This document shows positions 35,476 through 44,700 of a DNA stretch of 64,000 bases, piece by piece (positions within the stretch are counted from its first letter, which is position 1; each line of letters starts with the position of its first letter). A program made the translations under genes and the position numbers. Source of the DNA: Candidatus Galacturonatibacter soehngenii (GTDB lineage Bacteria; Bacillota; Clostridia; Lachnospirales; Lachnospiraceae); the NCBI RefSeq assembly GCF_008830185.1, contig NZ_WAGX01000005.1, positions 248,001-312,000 of the forward strand. The letters run 5' to 3'. The notes beneath the pieces are model-generated. The model had not been told where the DNA came from, searched no databases, and saw nothing but the letters and a program-made list of their open reading frames with translations.

Positions 35476-37065
35476 TTAAAGTGGTAACACTTTTACTTCA
35501 CCTTGTTCCTTCACAAACTGACAATAATCTCTTTCTTCTCTTACATGCATCACACAATCAGAAATAGTTATCTTTACATCCGAATATATTTTACCAGTTA
35601 CTTTAACTCTTGCATTATTTCCTAGTTTAAGGCTCACTTGAATTCCTTCTATTTCTTTTTGTGCTTCTTTGATTTTTTGTTCTATCTCTTTGTATTCTTC
35701 CGATAATTGTTTCACATATTTTAATTGATCTTGTGTTAGTTTTTGCCCCTGACTAAGCTTCTTCATGCAATTGCTAATTACAGGCTCAATCAAGCTTAAT
35801 TTTTTTTGCATCTCTTCAACTTCTTGTAATAAAGTCTGTTGCCTTTCTCTCATAGAAGGATCAATTCCTACTTCAATTCTAGTGGCAGACCCCATTGGTG
35901 AACCGATTGATACCGCAGTTAATCCTGTCTGGGAAGTTACTACACCTCCCGTAACAAATCCTTTTTTACCTTGTACAATAACTTCACCCTTAGCCGAAAC
36001 ATAACTATGAAGTATTGATTCTGTTTGTACAAATCCTTCTGCCTCAACGTGCGCACTTTCAATAAACTTAGTAATAATATTACTTCCTGCTTTTAAAAGT
36101 CCTTTTCCCATTCCTTGAATACCACGTTTTAAGACAATTTGCCCACCTGCAATTAAGGTAGCTCCCTCTACAACACCATAAACATCAATATTTCCTCTTG
36201 CTACTATTTCAAATCCACTTCTTACATTTCCTTTCACTACAACATTTCCTTCAAAGTCAATGTTACCTGTGGAAGTATCTACATCTTGTACTTCATATAT
36301 ATTAGACACAAAGACTTTACCTTCTACTACGGATGCATGTCCATCGACATCAGAGATAATTGTACATTTATCCTCTGATATAGAAATATTTTTACTATAT
36401 TTTAATTTTAGTTTGCTATAATTTGGCTGTTTAATTAATTCTCCGTATACATTTAGACCAGGCTTGCCTAGGTCTTCTGGTTCTAAAGTAGCAAGTACTT
36501 GTCCTTTGCGTATATGTCCTATGTTATCTAAATGATGAAAATCTACCGTACCATCTGGATTTAGCTTGGGTTTTATATTTAAGTTTGTATTAAAATGATA
36601 GGTGATTTTTGCATCATGTCCTAGCGTCACTGGTATTCCCTTTGCTATTATATAATCAAAGCAGTAAACTTTTGATTTTAAAATCTCATCAATAATATCT
36701 TTGTCCACTCCTACTTTTATTCCCTTTGTGGCAAGAGTACTTACAATTTCATTATATGTGATATTAGTTCCTCCATCAGATGGTGGATAAAAGCGAGCAG
36801 ATACACTCATCTTATTCTCAGCAACTTTTATTATCATTTGTTCCGATACAGGATTTAGTATTTCATCATTTAATTTTACTTCCTTAATCTCCTCTAATGC
36901 CGTTATCTGGGCATTCAACATTTGTATATCGTATTCATAAAGTTTTACTAAGTTTAAATATTCATTAATATCATTGATATTAATGGTTTCGCCTCCCTCA
37001 TTTGGCGGAAACAACCTTAAATAAGTACCATCTGTTTTACCTAATAACTGGAAATAACCATTCAT
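35476..37065 (-). CDS. fapA: FapA-family protein (DUF342)
   Basis: The 529-residue protein matches the FapA/DUF342 family: an N-terminal domain, then a right-handed beta-helix core (VQDVDTSTGNIDFEGNVVV, repeated Gly/Val turns) and a C-terminal coiled coil plus beta cap. Family members are called flagellar assembly protein A, and one was linked to glucose-dependent control of polar flagella. It has no signal peptide. It follows the flagellar sigma factor and is followed by small flagellar-operon genes. The biochemical role is not settled. Confidence 0.85.
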   Translation of the reverse strand: MNGYFQLLGKTDGTYLRLFPPNEGGETININDINEYLNLVKLYEYDIQMLNAQITALEEIKEVKLNDEILNPVSEQMIIKVAENKMSVSARFYPPSDGGTNITYNEIVSTLATKGIKVGVDKDIIDEILKSKVYCFDYIIAKGIPVTLGHDAKITYHFNTNLNIKPKLNPDGTVDFHHLDNIGHIRKGQVLATLEPEDLGKPGLNVYGELIKQPNYSKLKLKYSKNISISEDKCTIISDVDGHASVVEGKVFVSNIYEVQDVDTSTGNIDFEGNVVVKGNVRSGFEIVARGNIDVYGVVEGATLIAGGQIVLKRGIQGMGKGLLKAGSNIITKFIESAHVEAEGFVQTESILHSYVSAKGEVIVQGKKGFVTGGVVTSQTGLTAVSIGSPMGSATRIEVGIDPSMRERQQTLLQEVEEMQKKLSLIEPVISNCMKKLSQGQKLTQDQLKYVKQLSEEYKEIEQKIKEAQKEIEGIQVSLKLGNNARVKVTGKIYSDVKITISDCVMHVREERDYCQFVKEQGEVKVLPL

Positions 37066-37086
37066 ATTTTTTCCCCCTCGGATAGC

Positions 37087-37854
37087 TTAAATATCCGTCA
37101 AAATTTCAAAATATTTTCCTAGTTTCACCTTCATCTTTTGTATCGCCTTGCTATGTAATTGAGAGATTCTTGATTCTGACACTTCCAGTACTTTACTTAT
37201 TTCCTTTAATGTCAACTCCTCATAATAGTACAATAAAATCACTTTTTTTTCTTTTTCAGTTAAACCTTCTAAAGATTGCTTAAGCATTTGTTTTATTTCA
37301 TCATTTTCTACTTTTTTTTCAGGCAACTCAAATATGGATTTTTCTTTACTATCGAACGAAGTCTCACTACCCTGTTCTAAAAATTCATCTAAAGAAATAA
37401 TATTTGTTACTTTTGTTTTATTTCTCCAGTCCTCTAATTCGCTTTCTTCAATACCAATCGCTTTCGCAATTTCATCATCTGATGCCTCACGACCTGTTTG
37501 CAGTTCAATTTCTCTTATTGCCGTCTCAATTTTTTTTTGCTTTTGTCTTATTGTTCGAGGAATCCAATCCATTTTTCTAATCTGATCTAAAATTGCACCT
37601 CTGATACGAAGACTTGCGTAAGTCTCAAATTTTACCATCTTTGTACTATCAAATTTATCAATTGCATCTATTAAACCAAACACCCCATAACCAACTAAAT
37701 CATCATACTCCACGCAATGACCTAGATACATACTCAATCTGCCGGCTACTATTTTAACGAGGGGAGCATATTCGATTATTATTTTTTCTCGAATCTCAAG
37801 TGTTTTTTCTTTTGTATAACTCTCCCAAAGCTTTAACTTCCCTGCTTCGTCCAT
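37087..37854 (-). CDS. sigD: Flagellar sigma factor SigD/FliA (WhiG type)
   Basis: This alternative sigma-28 factor directs transcription of late flagellar and chemotaxis genes such as flagellin. Its 255 residues include region 2 (DDLVGYGVFGLIDAIDKFD then FETYASLRIRGAILDQIRKMDW), region 3 and a region 4 helix-turn-helix (LTLKEISKVLEVSESRISQLHSK, read in two parts). It stands near the 3' end of the flagellar run, as in Bacillus, where that distal position makes its level depend on long transcripts. ATG 37854. Confidence 0.95.
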   Translation of the reverse strand: MDEAGKLKLWESYTKEKTLEIREKIIIEYAPLVKIVAGRLSMYLGHCVEYDDLVGYGVFGLIDAIDKFDSTKMVKFETYASLRIRGAILDQIRKMDWIPRTIRQKQKKIETAIREIELQTGREASDDEIAKAIGIEESELEDWRNKTKVTNIISLDEFLEQGSETSFDSKEKSIFELPEKKVENDEIKQMLKQSLEGLTEKEKKVILLYYYEELTLKEISKVLEVSESRISQLHSKAIQKMKVKLGKYFEILTDI

Positions 37855-37894
37855 TTATAAGCCTCCAGTCAATGTTTTCTTTTTCGTTAGCGTA

Positions 37895-38152
37895 CTATTC
37901 CTGCAAATTTTCTTCCTCTTCACTTGTAGCTACTTCCTCGCCATCTTCTGATTCACTTTCCTCTTCTTTTGGAAAACAAACCTTTATAATAATAGCTCGT
38001 GCAATATGCCCTATAATATAAAACATCACTAACACAACAAAAAGAATCGTCAATGCATCTATATTATCATAATGTTTGAGAAACGAAATAATACAGGTGA
38101 TTAACCCCGCCATTAGCATAACAATGATTGGCAATAATCTTAATTTCTTCAT
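37895..38152 (-). CDS. Small two-helix membrane protein (unknown)
   Basis: I do not recognise this 85-residue protein. Two hydrophobic segments (about residues 5-24 and 31-52) are followed by an acidic cytosolic tail rich in Glu and Ser. I start at ATG 38152, where AAAGGTGG lies 4 bases upstream and the first residues are Met-Lys-Lys; an earlier ATG adds 16 residues without a ribosome site. It sits between cheD and sigD, within the operon. Confidence 0.7.
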   Translation of the reverse strand: MKKLRLLPIIVMLMAGLITCIISFLKHYDNIDALTILFVVLVMFYIIGHIARAIIIKVCFPKEEESESEDGEEVATSEEEENLQE

Positions 38153-38248
38153 CTTACCACCTTTCGTAAACAACGGAAAAATAGAATCATCATTTAACAT
38201 GACGTTCTATCTTTCAATCTCCATATACCTTTTATCGAATCATTCTGC

Positions 38249-38734
38249 TTATATAATCTTTCGCTCTTTACCAACTGACTTAATGATAAAATCGCCTGTT
38301 TCTGTATAAAATTCCACTGTTCGTCCGTAATTTAAACCAGTATCCTCTGCCAAAAGACGAACTCCAAGTTCTTTTAATTTCAGCTTTGACGCCTCAACGT
38401 TTCTTGCACCGATACGAACCATATCTGACTGACCACTAAAAGCAAACATCTGTGCTCCCCCAGCTATTTTGGCTACTAATCTATTCCTAGTAGCCCCTGC
38501 TTTAACCATCAAATCAATCAGATCCATGATTCCCGTATCAGCAAACTTGGCTCGATTAGAATTATTTCTTATCTGTGTACTGTCTGGCAACATTACGTGT
38601 GCCAGACCACCAACTTTGCTGATTGGATCATAAATGGCGATTCCTACGCAAGACCCCAATCCCAATGTGGTAATTGCATTTGGAAACGGGCATACTTTTA
38701 AATCAGCCATTCCTACTTTAATCATTTCATCCAT
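38249..38734 (-). CDS. cheD: Chemoreceptor glutamine deamidase CheD
   Basis: CheD deamidates glutamines in chemoreceptors and, with CheC, adjusts adaptation. The 161-residue protein has the catalytic Cys in LGSCVGIAIYD (about residue 29) and the catalytic His in GGLAHVMLPDS (about 46), followed by KIAGGAQMF. ATG 38734 follows AGGTGGTAACATACAT. It directly follows cheC. Confidence 0.95.
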   Translation of the reverse strand: MDEMIKVGMADLKVCPFPNAITTLGLGSCVGIAIYDPISKVGGLAHVMLPDSTQIRNNSNRAKFADTGIMDLIDLMVKAGATRNRLVAKIAGGAQMFAFSGQSDMVRIGARNVEASKLKLKELGVRLLAEDTGLNYGRTVEFYTETGDFIIKSVGKERKII

Positions 38735-38753
38735 ATGTATGTTACCACCTGTA

Positions 38754-39368
38754 TTATAATCCTAATGAAGCAAGAATTTTATCATATGACGCTAATTCAG
38801 GAATCAATATAAAATAACCATTAATTAAAACTTCATCCCCAAACTGTGTTTCAATGAGTAATGCTTTGTCTCCAATTTTTCCAAATTCAATTGCTGGAAC
38901 ACTTAGTATAGCTGCTGCCATATCTATGCTCATATAAGGAATTGATGCTGCTATTGTTAACCTTGTTAACGTCGATAAAGAGGAAAGATATGCACCCGTA
39001 ATGATATTTCCGATTTCTTGCAATGCTGACAAATCCATTTCATCAAAATCTCTATCGTCGTGAACTGGTCTTCCCATTAATTGGTTAACCAAACATGTAG
39101 CCGCTTTTTTTTCTACCATAAACATCATGCTACCTTCAATATCGCCTTCTAGCATTAAATAAATAGCAACTACTAATTCCTCCTCATCACAAATGGAAGA
39201 TGCTAATTTGTCAAATCCAACCAAATCAACTTTTGGGACTTTCATATCTAACTTCATATTAAGTAACTGGGACAACGCAGTTGTTGCATTGCCTGCCCCT
39301 ATGTTACCTAATTCCTTTAATACATCATAGTGGAGTGAATCTATTTCATCCAAATTAATTTTAGACAT
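38754..39368 (-). CDS. cheC: CheY-P phosphatase CheC
   Basis: CheC removes phosphate from CheY-P and binds CheD. Both active-site helices are present: ELGNIGAGNATTALSQLL near residue 19 and ALQEIGNIITGAYLSSL near residue 113, each with the Glu and Asn of the family. The 204-residue length is usual. ATG 39368 follows AAGGCGGTAGAGCA. It lies 12 bases after cheW. Confidence 0.95.
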   Translation of the reverse strand: MSKINLDEIDSLHYDVLKELGNIGAGNATTALSQLLNMKLDMKVPKVDLVGFDKLASSICDEEELVVAIYLMLEGDIEGSMMFMVEKKAATCLVNQLMGRPVHDDRDFDEMDLSALQEIGNIITGAYLSSLSTLTRLTIAASIPYMSIDMAAAILSVPAIEFGKIGDKALLIETQFGDEVLINGYFILIPELASYDKILASLGL

Positions 39369-39380
39369 TGCTCTACCGCC

Positions 39381-39836
39381 TTATACCAATTCTTTTTCAG
39401 TAATGACACTGTTGATATCCAATAAAGAAATTAATTCTCCAGCATGTTTTCCAATACCATTTATATAGGATGTTCTATCCTCTTTTGAGTCATATGCCAT
39501 TTTTTCGATATCCGTATTTTCAAGCGTTACTACTTCTTTTACTTCATCTACAATGATACCAATTAATGCTTGATCCATTTTTAATATTATGATACGACTA
39601 CTATTGGTAAATTTATCATCCTCTAATTGCATTTTCAATCGAATGCTCATAACTGGAACAATAACTCCTCTTAAGTTAATAACACCTTTAAAATAATGCT
39701 GTGCTTTTGGCACTCGGATTATTTTTTGCATGCGTACAATATTGTCAACATAGCTTATGTCAATACCATATTGTTCATTGCCTATCTTTACTACTATATA
39801 CTGAACCTGGTTATATTCTACTTTATTTTCTTCCAT
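39381..39836 (-). CDS. cheW: Chemotaxis adaptor CheW
   Basis: CheW couples chemoreceptors to CheA. The 151-residue protein has the two-barrel CheW fold with FKGVINLRGVIVPVMSIR and LIGIIVDEVKEVV. I start at ATG 39836, which has AGGAGG 8 bases upstream; the GTG nine bases earlier overlaps that site. It is 13 bases after cheA. Confidence 0.95.
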   Translation of the reverse strand: MEENKVEYNQVQYIVVKIGNEQYGIDISYVDNIVRMQKIIRVPKAQHYFKGVINLRGVIVPVMSIRLKMQLEDDKFTNSSRIIILKMDQALIGIIVDEVKEVVTLENTDIEKMAYDSKEDRTSYINGIGKHAGELISLLDINSVITEKELV

Positions 39837-39849
39837 AGCCAGCACCTCC

Positions 39850-41970
39850 TTATACTAATGTATTTACATCAAGAATTAACGCTATTTCTCCATCGCCAAG
39901 GATAGTTGCTCCACTAATCACCTTATCAATGTTAATATATTTTCCTAATGATTTAATAACAATTTCTTGTTGCCCCATCAAGTTATCTACTACTAATCCT
40001 GCCAGTTTCTCGCCTTTTTTAACAATTACAACGGTTAAATTTTCAGGCTGTTCTTCATCTTTAACGATTCCTAGTACTTTGTCTAGTCGAATAAGTGGAA
40101 TTACTGTCTCTCGGATATGTATTACTTCCTTTGCCTCCACATATTTAATATCATGAACGGAAATATCCTCAATTGTTTGAATGCTTCCTAACGCTATCGC
40201 ATACTTTTCATCTCCAAGTTCAACCATAAGGGCTTGAATAATCGCTAACGTTAGTGGAAGACGGATTGTCCATACACTTCCTTCTCCAAGTTTACTCTTT
40301 ACCTCTACGTCTCCACCAAGGGCTTCAATCTTAGATTTTACTACATCTAGACCTACACCACGTCCTGAAACATCGGAAACTGTTTTTGCAGTAGAAAAAC
40401 TTGGTAAGAATAGTAAATCAATAATATCTTTATCACTCATAGATTCTGCTTGATCAGCAGTAATCGTGCCTCTTTCAATCGCTTTATTTCTAACCGCGTT
40501 TACATCGATACCATTACCATCATCACGTACTTCAATAATAACATTATTACCTTCTTGATAAGCATCAAGGAATATGGAACCTACTTCTGGCTTTCCTCTT
40601 TGGATTCTTGCTTCAGTTGGCTCTAGACCATGATCCGCAGAATTACGAAGTAAATGCATTAGTGGATCGCCAATCTCATCGATTACAGTTCGATCAAGTT
40701 CGGTATCTTCACCTGTCATATATAGTTCCATCTTCTTATTAAGCTTTTTATTCAAATCACGAATCATACGTGGAAAACGATTTACAACACTTTCAATTGG
40801 TACCATTCTCGTCTTCATAACAGACTCATGTAGATTCGTTGTTACTCTCTCTAAATATTCAATCTGTTCATGGAAGCCTTGTGTATTCTCACCTGTTTCG
40901 CTTGAACTAACAGATACCAATCCATTCTTTGCAATAATAAGCTCACTTACAAGATTCATCAATACATCAAGTTTTTCAATATCAACTCTTACGGTACGAT
41001 TTACAACTGGTTTTTGTGCCCCTGCTTTCGCATTATTATTGGTTTGCGCCTTTTGAGATGACTGAGGCGTTTTCATATTTTCAGCTGAAACATTTGACTC
41101 TTTCTCACTTGTTTCATATGCTTCTTGTGTCTGCTCACTTGTTTCTGATTGCTTTTTATTCAAATTTTGAATCGATTCATATGTAAACTCTTCTCCTACT
41201 ACCGCTTCAATTTCTGACACATTTTGAATCACAGACAATACGGTTTTGTAAGATTCTTTTGAAATAATGTACATGCTAAAGTGAAAGTCAAATCTTTCAT
41301 CTTCAATATCTTGAACACTAGGCATTGATTTAATGGTTTCACCAACATCTTCAATTCCTTTAAATACTAAAAATGCCCTAGCAGCTTTTAAAATACATGT
41401 TTCTTGTATATAGACTGTAAATGCAAATACATTCAATCCTTTTTCAAACGCTTCACTAATTACATGTTTTTCTTGTGGCTCTAACGTCAAATCTCGATAC
41501 AGCGGTTTAAACTTTGAGTTATCTTGTACTTGACTAGGAGCATTATCTTGTTTTACTTCCTCTGCTTTTAACGTTTGAGCACCTGTCCCTGCATTTAATA
41601 TCGCATTTAGCTGAGTAATAATCGGCTCATTATCGTTAGTTCCTTCTCCCGCTGTTTCTTGAATGGTCTCTAAATAACCTTCTAACGCATCCAAACACTG
41701 GAATAGAACATCCACTAGTCCTGCACTTACTTTCATCTTCGCATTACGAATTTCCGAAAATACATTTTCCATATCATGTGTTAAACGTTGCATTCTTTTA
41801 TAGCCCATGGTACCAGCCATTCCTTTTAAATAATGTGCTGCTCTAAAAATTTCATTAATCGTATTATCATTTTCAGGCTCTTTTTCAAGAATCAATAACT
41901 GTTCATTTAAACTTTGCAAATGTTCTTTTGTTTCATCGATAAAAATCTCTAAATATTGACTAACATCCAT
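39850..41970 (-). CDS. cheA: Chemotaxis histidine kinase CheA
   Basis: CheA phosphorylates CheY and CheB in response to receptors. The 706 residues show P1 with phospho-His 46 in AAHYLKGMAG, a P2-type CheY-binding region (about 180-280), a linker, the dimerization domain P3, the ATPase domain P4 (LLRNSADHGLE, VRDDGNGID, GRGVGLDVVK) and the CheW-like P5. ATG 41970 follows AGGAGTACGATAAT. It is 1 base after cheB. Confidence 0.97.
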   Translation of the reverse strand: MDVSQYLEIFIDETKEHLQSLNEQLLILEKEPENDNTINEIFRAAHYLKGMAGTMGYKRMQRLTHDMENVFSEIRNAKMKVSAGLVDVLFQCLDALEGYLETIQETAGEGTNDNEPIITQLNAILNAGTGAQTLKAEEVKQDNAPSQVQDNSKFKPLYRDLTLEPQEKHVISEAFEKGLNVFAFTVYIQETCILKAARAFLVFKGIEDVGETIKSMPSVQDIEDERFDFHFSMYIISKESYKTVLSVIQNVSEIEAVVGEEFTYESIQNLNKKQSETSEQTQEAYETSEKESNVSAENMKTPQSSQKAQTNNNAKAGAQKPVVNRTVRVDIEKLDVLMNLVSELIIAKNGLVSVSSSETGENTQGFHEQIEYLERVTTNLHESVMKTRMVPIESVVNRFPRMIRDLNKKLNKKMELYMTGEDTELDRTVIDEIGDPLMHLLRNSADHGLEPTEARIQRGKPEVGSIFLDAYQEGNNVIIEVRDDGNGIDVNAVRNKAIERGTITADQAESMSDKDIIDLLFLPSFSTAKTVSDVSGRGVGLDVVKSKIEALGGDVEVKSKLGEGSVWTIRLPLTLAIIQALMVELGDEKYAIALGSIQTIEDISVHDIKYVEAKEVIHIRETVIPLIRLDKVLGIVKDEEQPENLTVVIVKKGEKLAGLVVDNLMGQQEIVIKSLGKYINIDKVISGATILGDGEIALILDVNTLV

Positions 41971-41971
41971 A

Positions 41972-43069
41972 TTATCGTACTCCTACATTCTTAGTTATGG
42001 TCTGAGAAACCTGATCAAGTGGAACCACCTCATCCACTAATCCTGCTTCTGCAATGGTCTTTGGCATTCCATAGACCACACATGTTTTTTCATCTTGTGC
42101 AATTACATAGACCGGTTTACTGTTACTTAGTTTTTTAATACCATTTGTTCCATCTGCCCCCATGCCCGTTAATACTACACATACAATCTCGTCATAAGAA
42201 GATTCTGTTAACGATTCATAAAGTATGTTCGCACATGGTCTAAGTCCGCCTATCGGTTCTTCCTTTGTAAGCTTTATTTTATGATTGGCACCTTCTTTTA
42301 CCACTCTCATGTGAAATCCACCAGGTGCAATATATACGCAACCTATAGTAACCACTTCACCCTCCGTGGCTTCTTTTACCTTTACTTTGCTCATTTCATC
42401 CAATCTCTGCGCTAAAGAATTTGTAAATCCTGCTGGCATATGTTGTACAATTAATACCGCAGAATTTAAATCCTTCGGAAGTAATGGTATAACAGACTGT
42501 AAAGATTTTGGCCCTCCCGTGGAGCATGCTAATGCAACAATTTTATTGGAAGCAGTATTTATTCTTGTTAATGATTTCTTTACATTGCTTTGAACTTGCG
42601 TAGTTGGTTCACTTGATTTTAAAGAGCGAAATGATGGTCGAATCACTTCATTCAATTTTTTATCAATGGTGAACATCGCCGCAACTTCCAGCGTATTCAT
42701 TAACCTTTGTTTAAAGTCATTACCTTTTGCTTCAATAAAATTCTCAGGCTTTGTTACAAAATCAAAAGCACCTAATTCTAATGCAAGAATCGTTTCTTTT
42801 GCTCCTTCTTTTGCTAAAGTACTTACCATGATAACCTTGGCTTTGATTCTGTACTTTTGCAATCGTTCTAGTAACTCTAATCCTGTCATTTTAGGCATAT
42901 TAATATCACATATCACCACGTCGTATTTATGATCCAATAATAACTCAAAAGCCTCTGCTCCATTTTTGGCTATGTCAGCGACTTTAAATCTATTATCTGT
43001 ATTTATTATATCACATATAATCCTTCTCATAAGTGCAGAGTCATCAACAACCAAAATATTTTTAACCAT
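41972..43069 (-). CDS. cheB: Protein-glutamate methylesterase/deamidase CheB
   Basis: CheB demethylates chemoreceptors after activation by CheA. An N-terminal receiver domain (VVDDSALMRR; phospho-Asp in VICDINMPKMTG) is joined to a methylesterase domain with the catalytic Ser in CSTGGP, His in VQHMP and Asp in GMGADGT. I start at ATG 43069; the TTG nine bases earlier is in frame but overlaps the end of the PilZ gene. Length is 365 residues. Confidence 0.95.
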   Translation of the reverse strand: MVKNILVVDDSALMRRIICDIINTDNRFKVADIAKNGAEAFELLLDHKYDVVICDINMPKMTGLELLERLQKYRIKAKVIMVSTLAKEGAKETILALELGAFDFVTKPENFIEAKGNDFKQRLMNTLEVAAMFTIDKKLNEVIRPSFRSLKSSEPTTQVQSNVKKSLTRINTASNKIVALACSTGGPKSLQSVIPLLPKDLNSAVLIVQHMPAGFTNSLAQRLDEMSKVKVKEATEGEVVTIGCVYIAPGGFHMRVVKEGANHKIKLTKEEPIGGLRPCANILYESLTESSYDEIVCVVLTGMGADGTNGIKKLSNSKPVYVIAQDEKTCVVYGMPKTIAEAGLVDEVVPLDQVSQTITKNVGVR

Positions 43070-43074
43070 TTTTA

Positions 43075-43803
43075 TCAACTCTTTCTATTTTTCCGTGATT
43101 TTCGTTCCTCTTCAAAAATATATCGTACGATTTCTTCTACTTCATCTTTCCTTAAGCTTATATATTTCCCTCTGTTTTCATATTGTCCACTTCTATTTAA
43201 TATTTTCTCAGAAGATATAATTTTAATAACTGTTGAATATTGTTTCATTCTATGATTGATCATTAGGTTAAAATTGATAATTATGTAAGAACTTTTTGCA
43301 AATTCATCATTTGTTGTAAATCTTAGTCCTCCGCCACTAATGTCAACTATAAATCCTTCCTTCCATTTGATTTTTTCACCCCTTGCTTCTTCAATCACCT
43401 CTGGTAAAATCATCTTGCTTTCGGATTCTGTTATTATTGTATATTTCATATCAATGATACAATTAAAACGATAAAATTCTCTTCTCTGATTTTTCTTAAT
43501 CGGCTGTGTCATTTCGAATATAAAAACAAAAAGATTATTTTCCTTTAATCTTTCTATTACTTTACCTTTTGACTGATATAATCCATTATTGGTATAGAAA
43601 AAAATATCAAAAACTCCTTCTAAAGGAAGCAATACGATATTCCCTCCTTCAATAGGCATAGCCAATTTTATTGTATTGTCATTGACTACATCTACGACTT
43701 TACTTTTGTAGGTCCTATAATCTTTTTCGATATTATTTTCTACATGTGATCGTTTTATAATTCTTAAATCAACTTTATCGCCTATACTTATAATGTTGGA
43801 CAT
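43075..43803 (-). CDS. PilZ-domain c-di-GMP flagellar brake protein (YcgR/FlgZ type)
   Basis: An N-terminal YcgR-type domain (about residues 1-100) is followed by a PilZ domain with the c-di-GMP signature RREFYRF (about 107-113) and the later DISGGGLRF. Binding of c-di-GMP would let it slow the motor or link motility to sessile growth. The C-terminus is very basic (RKSRKNRKS). ATG 43803, 242 residues, lies 12 bases after flhG. Confidence 0.9.
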   Translation of the reverse strand: MSNIISIGDKVDLRIIKRSHVENNIEKDYRTYKSKVVDVVNDNTIKLAMPIEGGNIVLLPLEGVFDIFFYTNNGLYQSKGKVIERLKENNLFVFIFEMTQPIKKNQRREFYRFNCIIDMKYTIITESESKMILPEVIEEARGEKIKWKEGFIVDISGGGLRFTTNDEFAKSSYIIINFNLMINHRMKQYSTVIKIISSEKILNRSGQYENRGKYISLRKDEVEEIVRYIFEEERKSRKNRKS

Positions 43804-43815
43804 ATCTAACCACTC

Positions 43816-44697
43816 CTATCTGCGTATTCTAGATGTCAAAATTTCGTTAAACATACCGGCAATTCCTTTTTTATTGGGATACTCTTTTATATCGTTTGCC
43901 AACCTTTTTGAAATCTCTTCATAAGCTTTTGAAGCCTTTGAATTAGGATATAACAAAGAAACTGGCTTTTGTCTTATAATTGCCTTTGAAACGTTATCAT
44001 CATTCGGCACGACTCCTAACAAATGAATGTTCATATTTAAGAATCTTTTTGCAACTGTATCTAATTTTTGATAACAATTCATACCTTCTTGGTAGGAATT
44101 TGCGCGATTAGAAATGACTCTTATCATACAATCATTGGATTGGAAGTTGTGACTACGGTTCAGCACTTTTATCAGAGAATAGGCATCTGTCAGAGAGGTT
44201 GGTTCTGGTGTAATAACCAATAATATTTCTTTGCTTATCATTACAAATTCTAATACAGCATCAGAAATACCAGCACCTGTATCAATAATAATATAATCTG
44301 CCAGTTCATCTAGTTCAGATAAATTTCGAATGAGTAGTTCAATTTGATTCCTGTTTAAATTAGACAATTCAGTAATTCCTGAACCGCCTGATACAAAACC
44401 AATGTCCTCTGGACCAAAAGCAATTATTTCTTTTATGTTCTTACCCTTATAAATTAAATCTCGTAAATTATACTTAGGGACGGTTCCAAACATGATTTCC
44501 ACATTGGCTACCCCAAAATCTGCATCAAATATAATTACCCGTTTCCCCATTTTTTTTAAATAAATTGCTAGGTTTACAGCAGAGCTACTCTTTCCAACTC
44601 CACCTTTACCACTTGTCACAGTTATAACTTTTGATGCATTTTTTCCCCTTTGACTTGACAATTTAACAATATTTCTCAATTGTTGGGCTTGATCCAT
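43816..44697 (-). CDS. flhG: Flagellar number regulator FlhG (MinD-like ATPase, YlxH)
   Basis: FlhG is a ParA/MinD-type ATPase that sets flagellar number and position together with FlhF. The deviant Walker A SGKGGVGKSSSA is at residues 29-40 and the conserved DADFGVANVEIMFG follows. An N-terminal DQAQQLR motif is of the type that stimulates the FlhF GTPase. A membrane-targeting amphipathic helix is expected at the C-terminus (MFNEILTSRIRR). 293 residues, ATG 44697 with GGGAGGT upstream; 3 bases after flhF. Confidence 0.94.
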   Translation of the reverse strand: MDQAQQLRNIVKLSSQRGKNASKVITVTSGKGGVGKSSSAVNLAIYLKKMGKRVIIFDADFGVANVEIMFGTVPKYNLRDLIYKGKNIKEIIAFGPEDIGFVSGGSGITELSNLNRNQIELLIRNLSELDELADYIIIDTGAGISDAVLEFVMISKEILLVITPEPTSLTDAYSLIKVLNRSHNFQSNDCMIRVISNRANSYQEGMNCYQKLDTVAKRFLNMNIHLLGVVPNDDNVSKAIIRQKPVSLLYPNSKASKAYEEISKRLANDIKEYPNKKGIAGMFNEILTSRIRR

Positions 44698-44700
44698 TGG

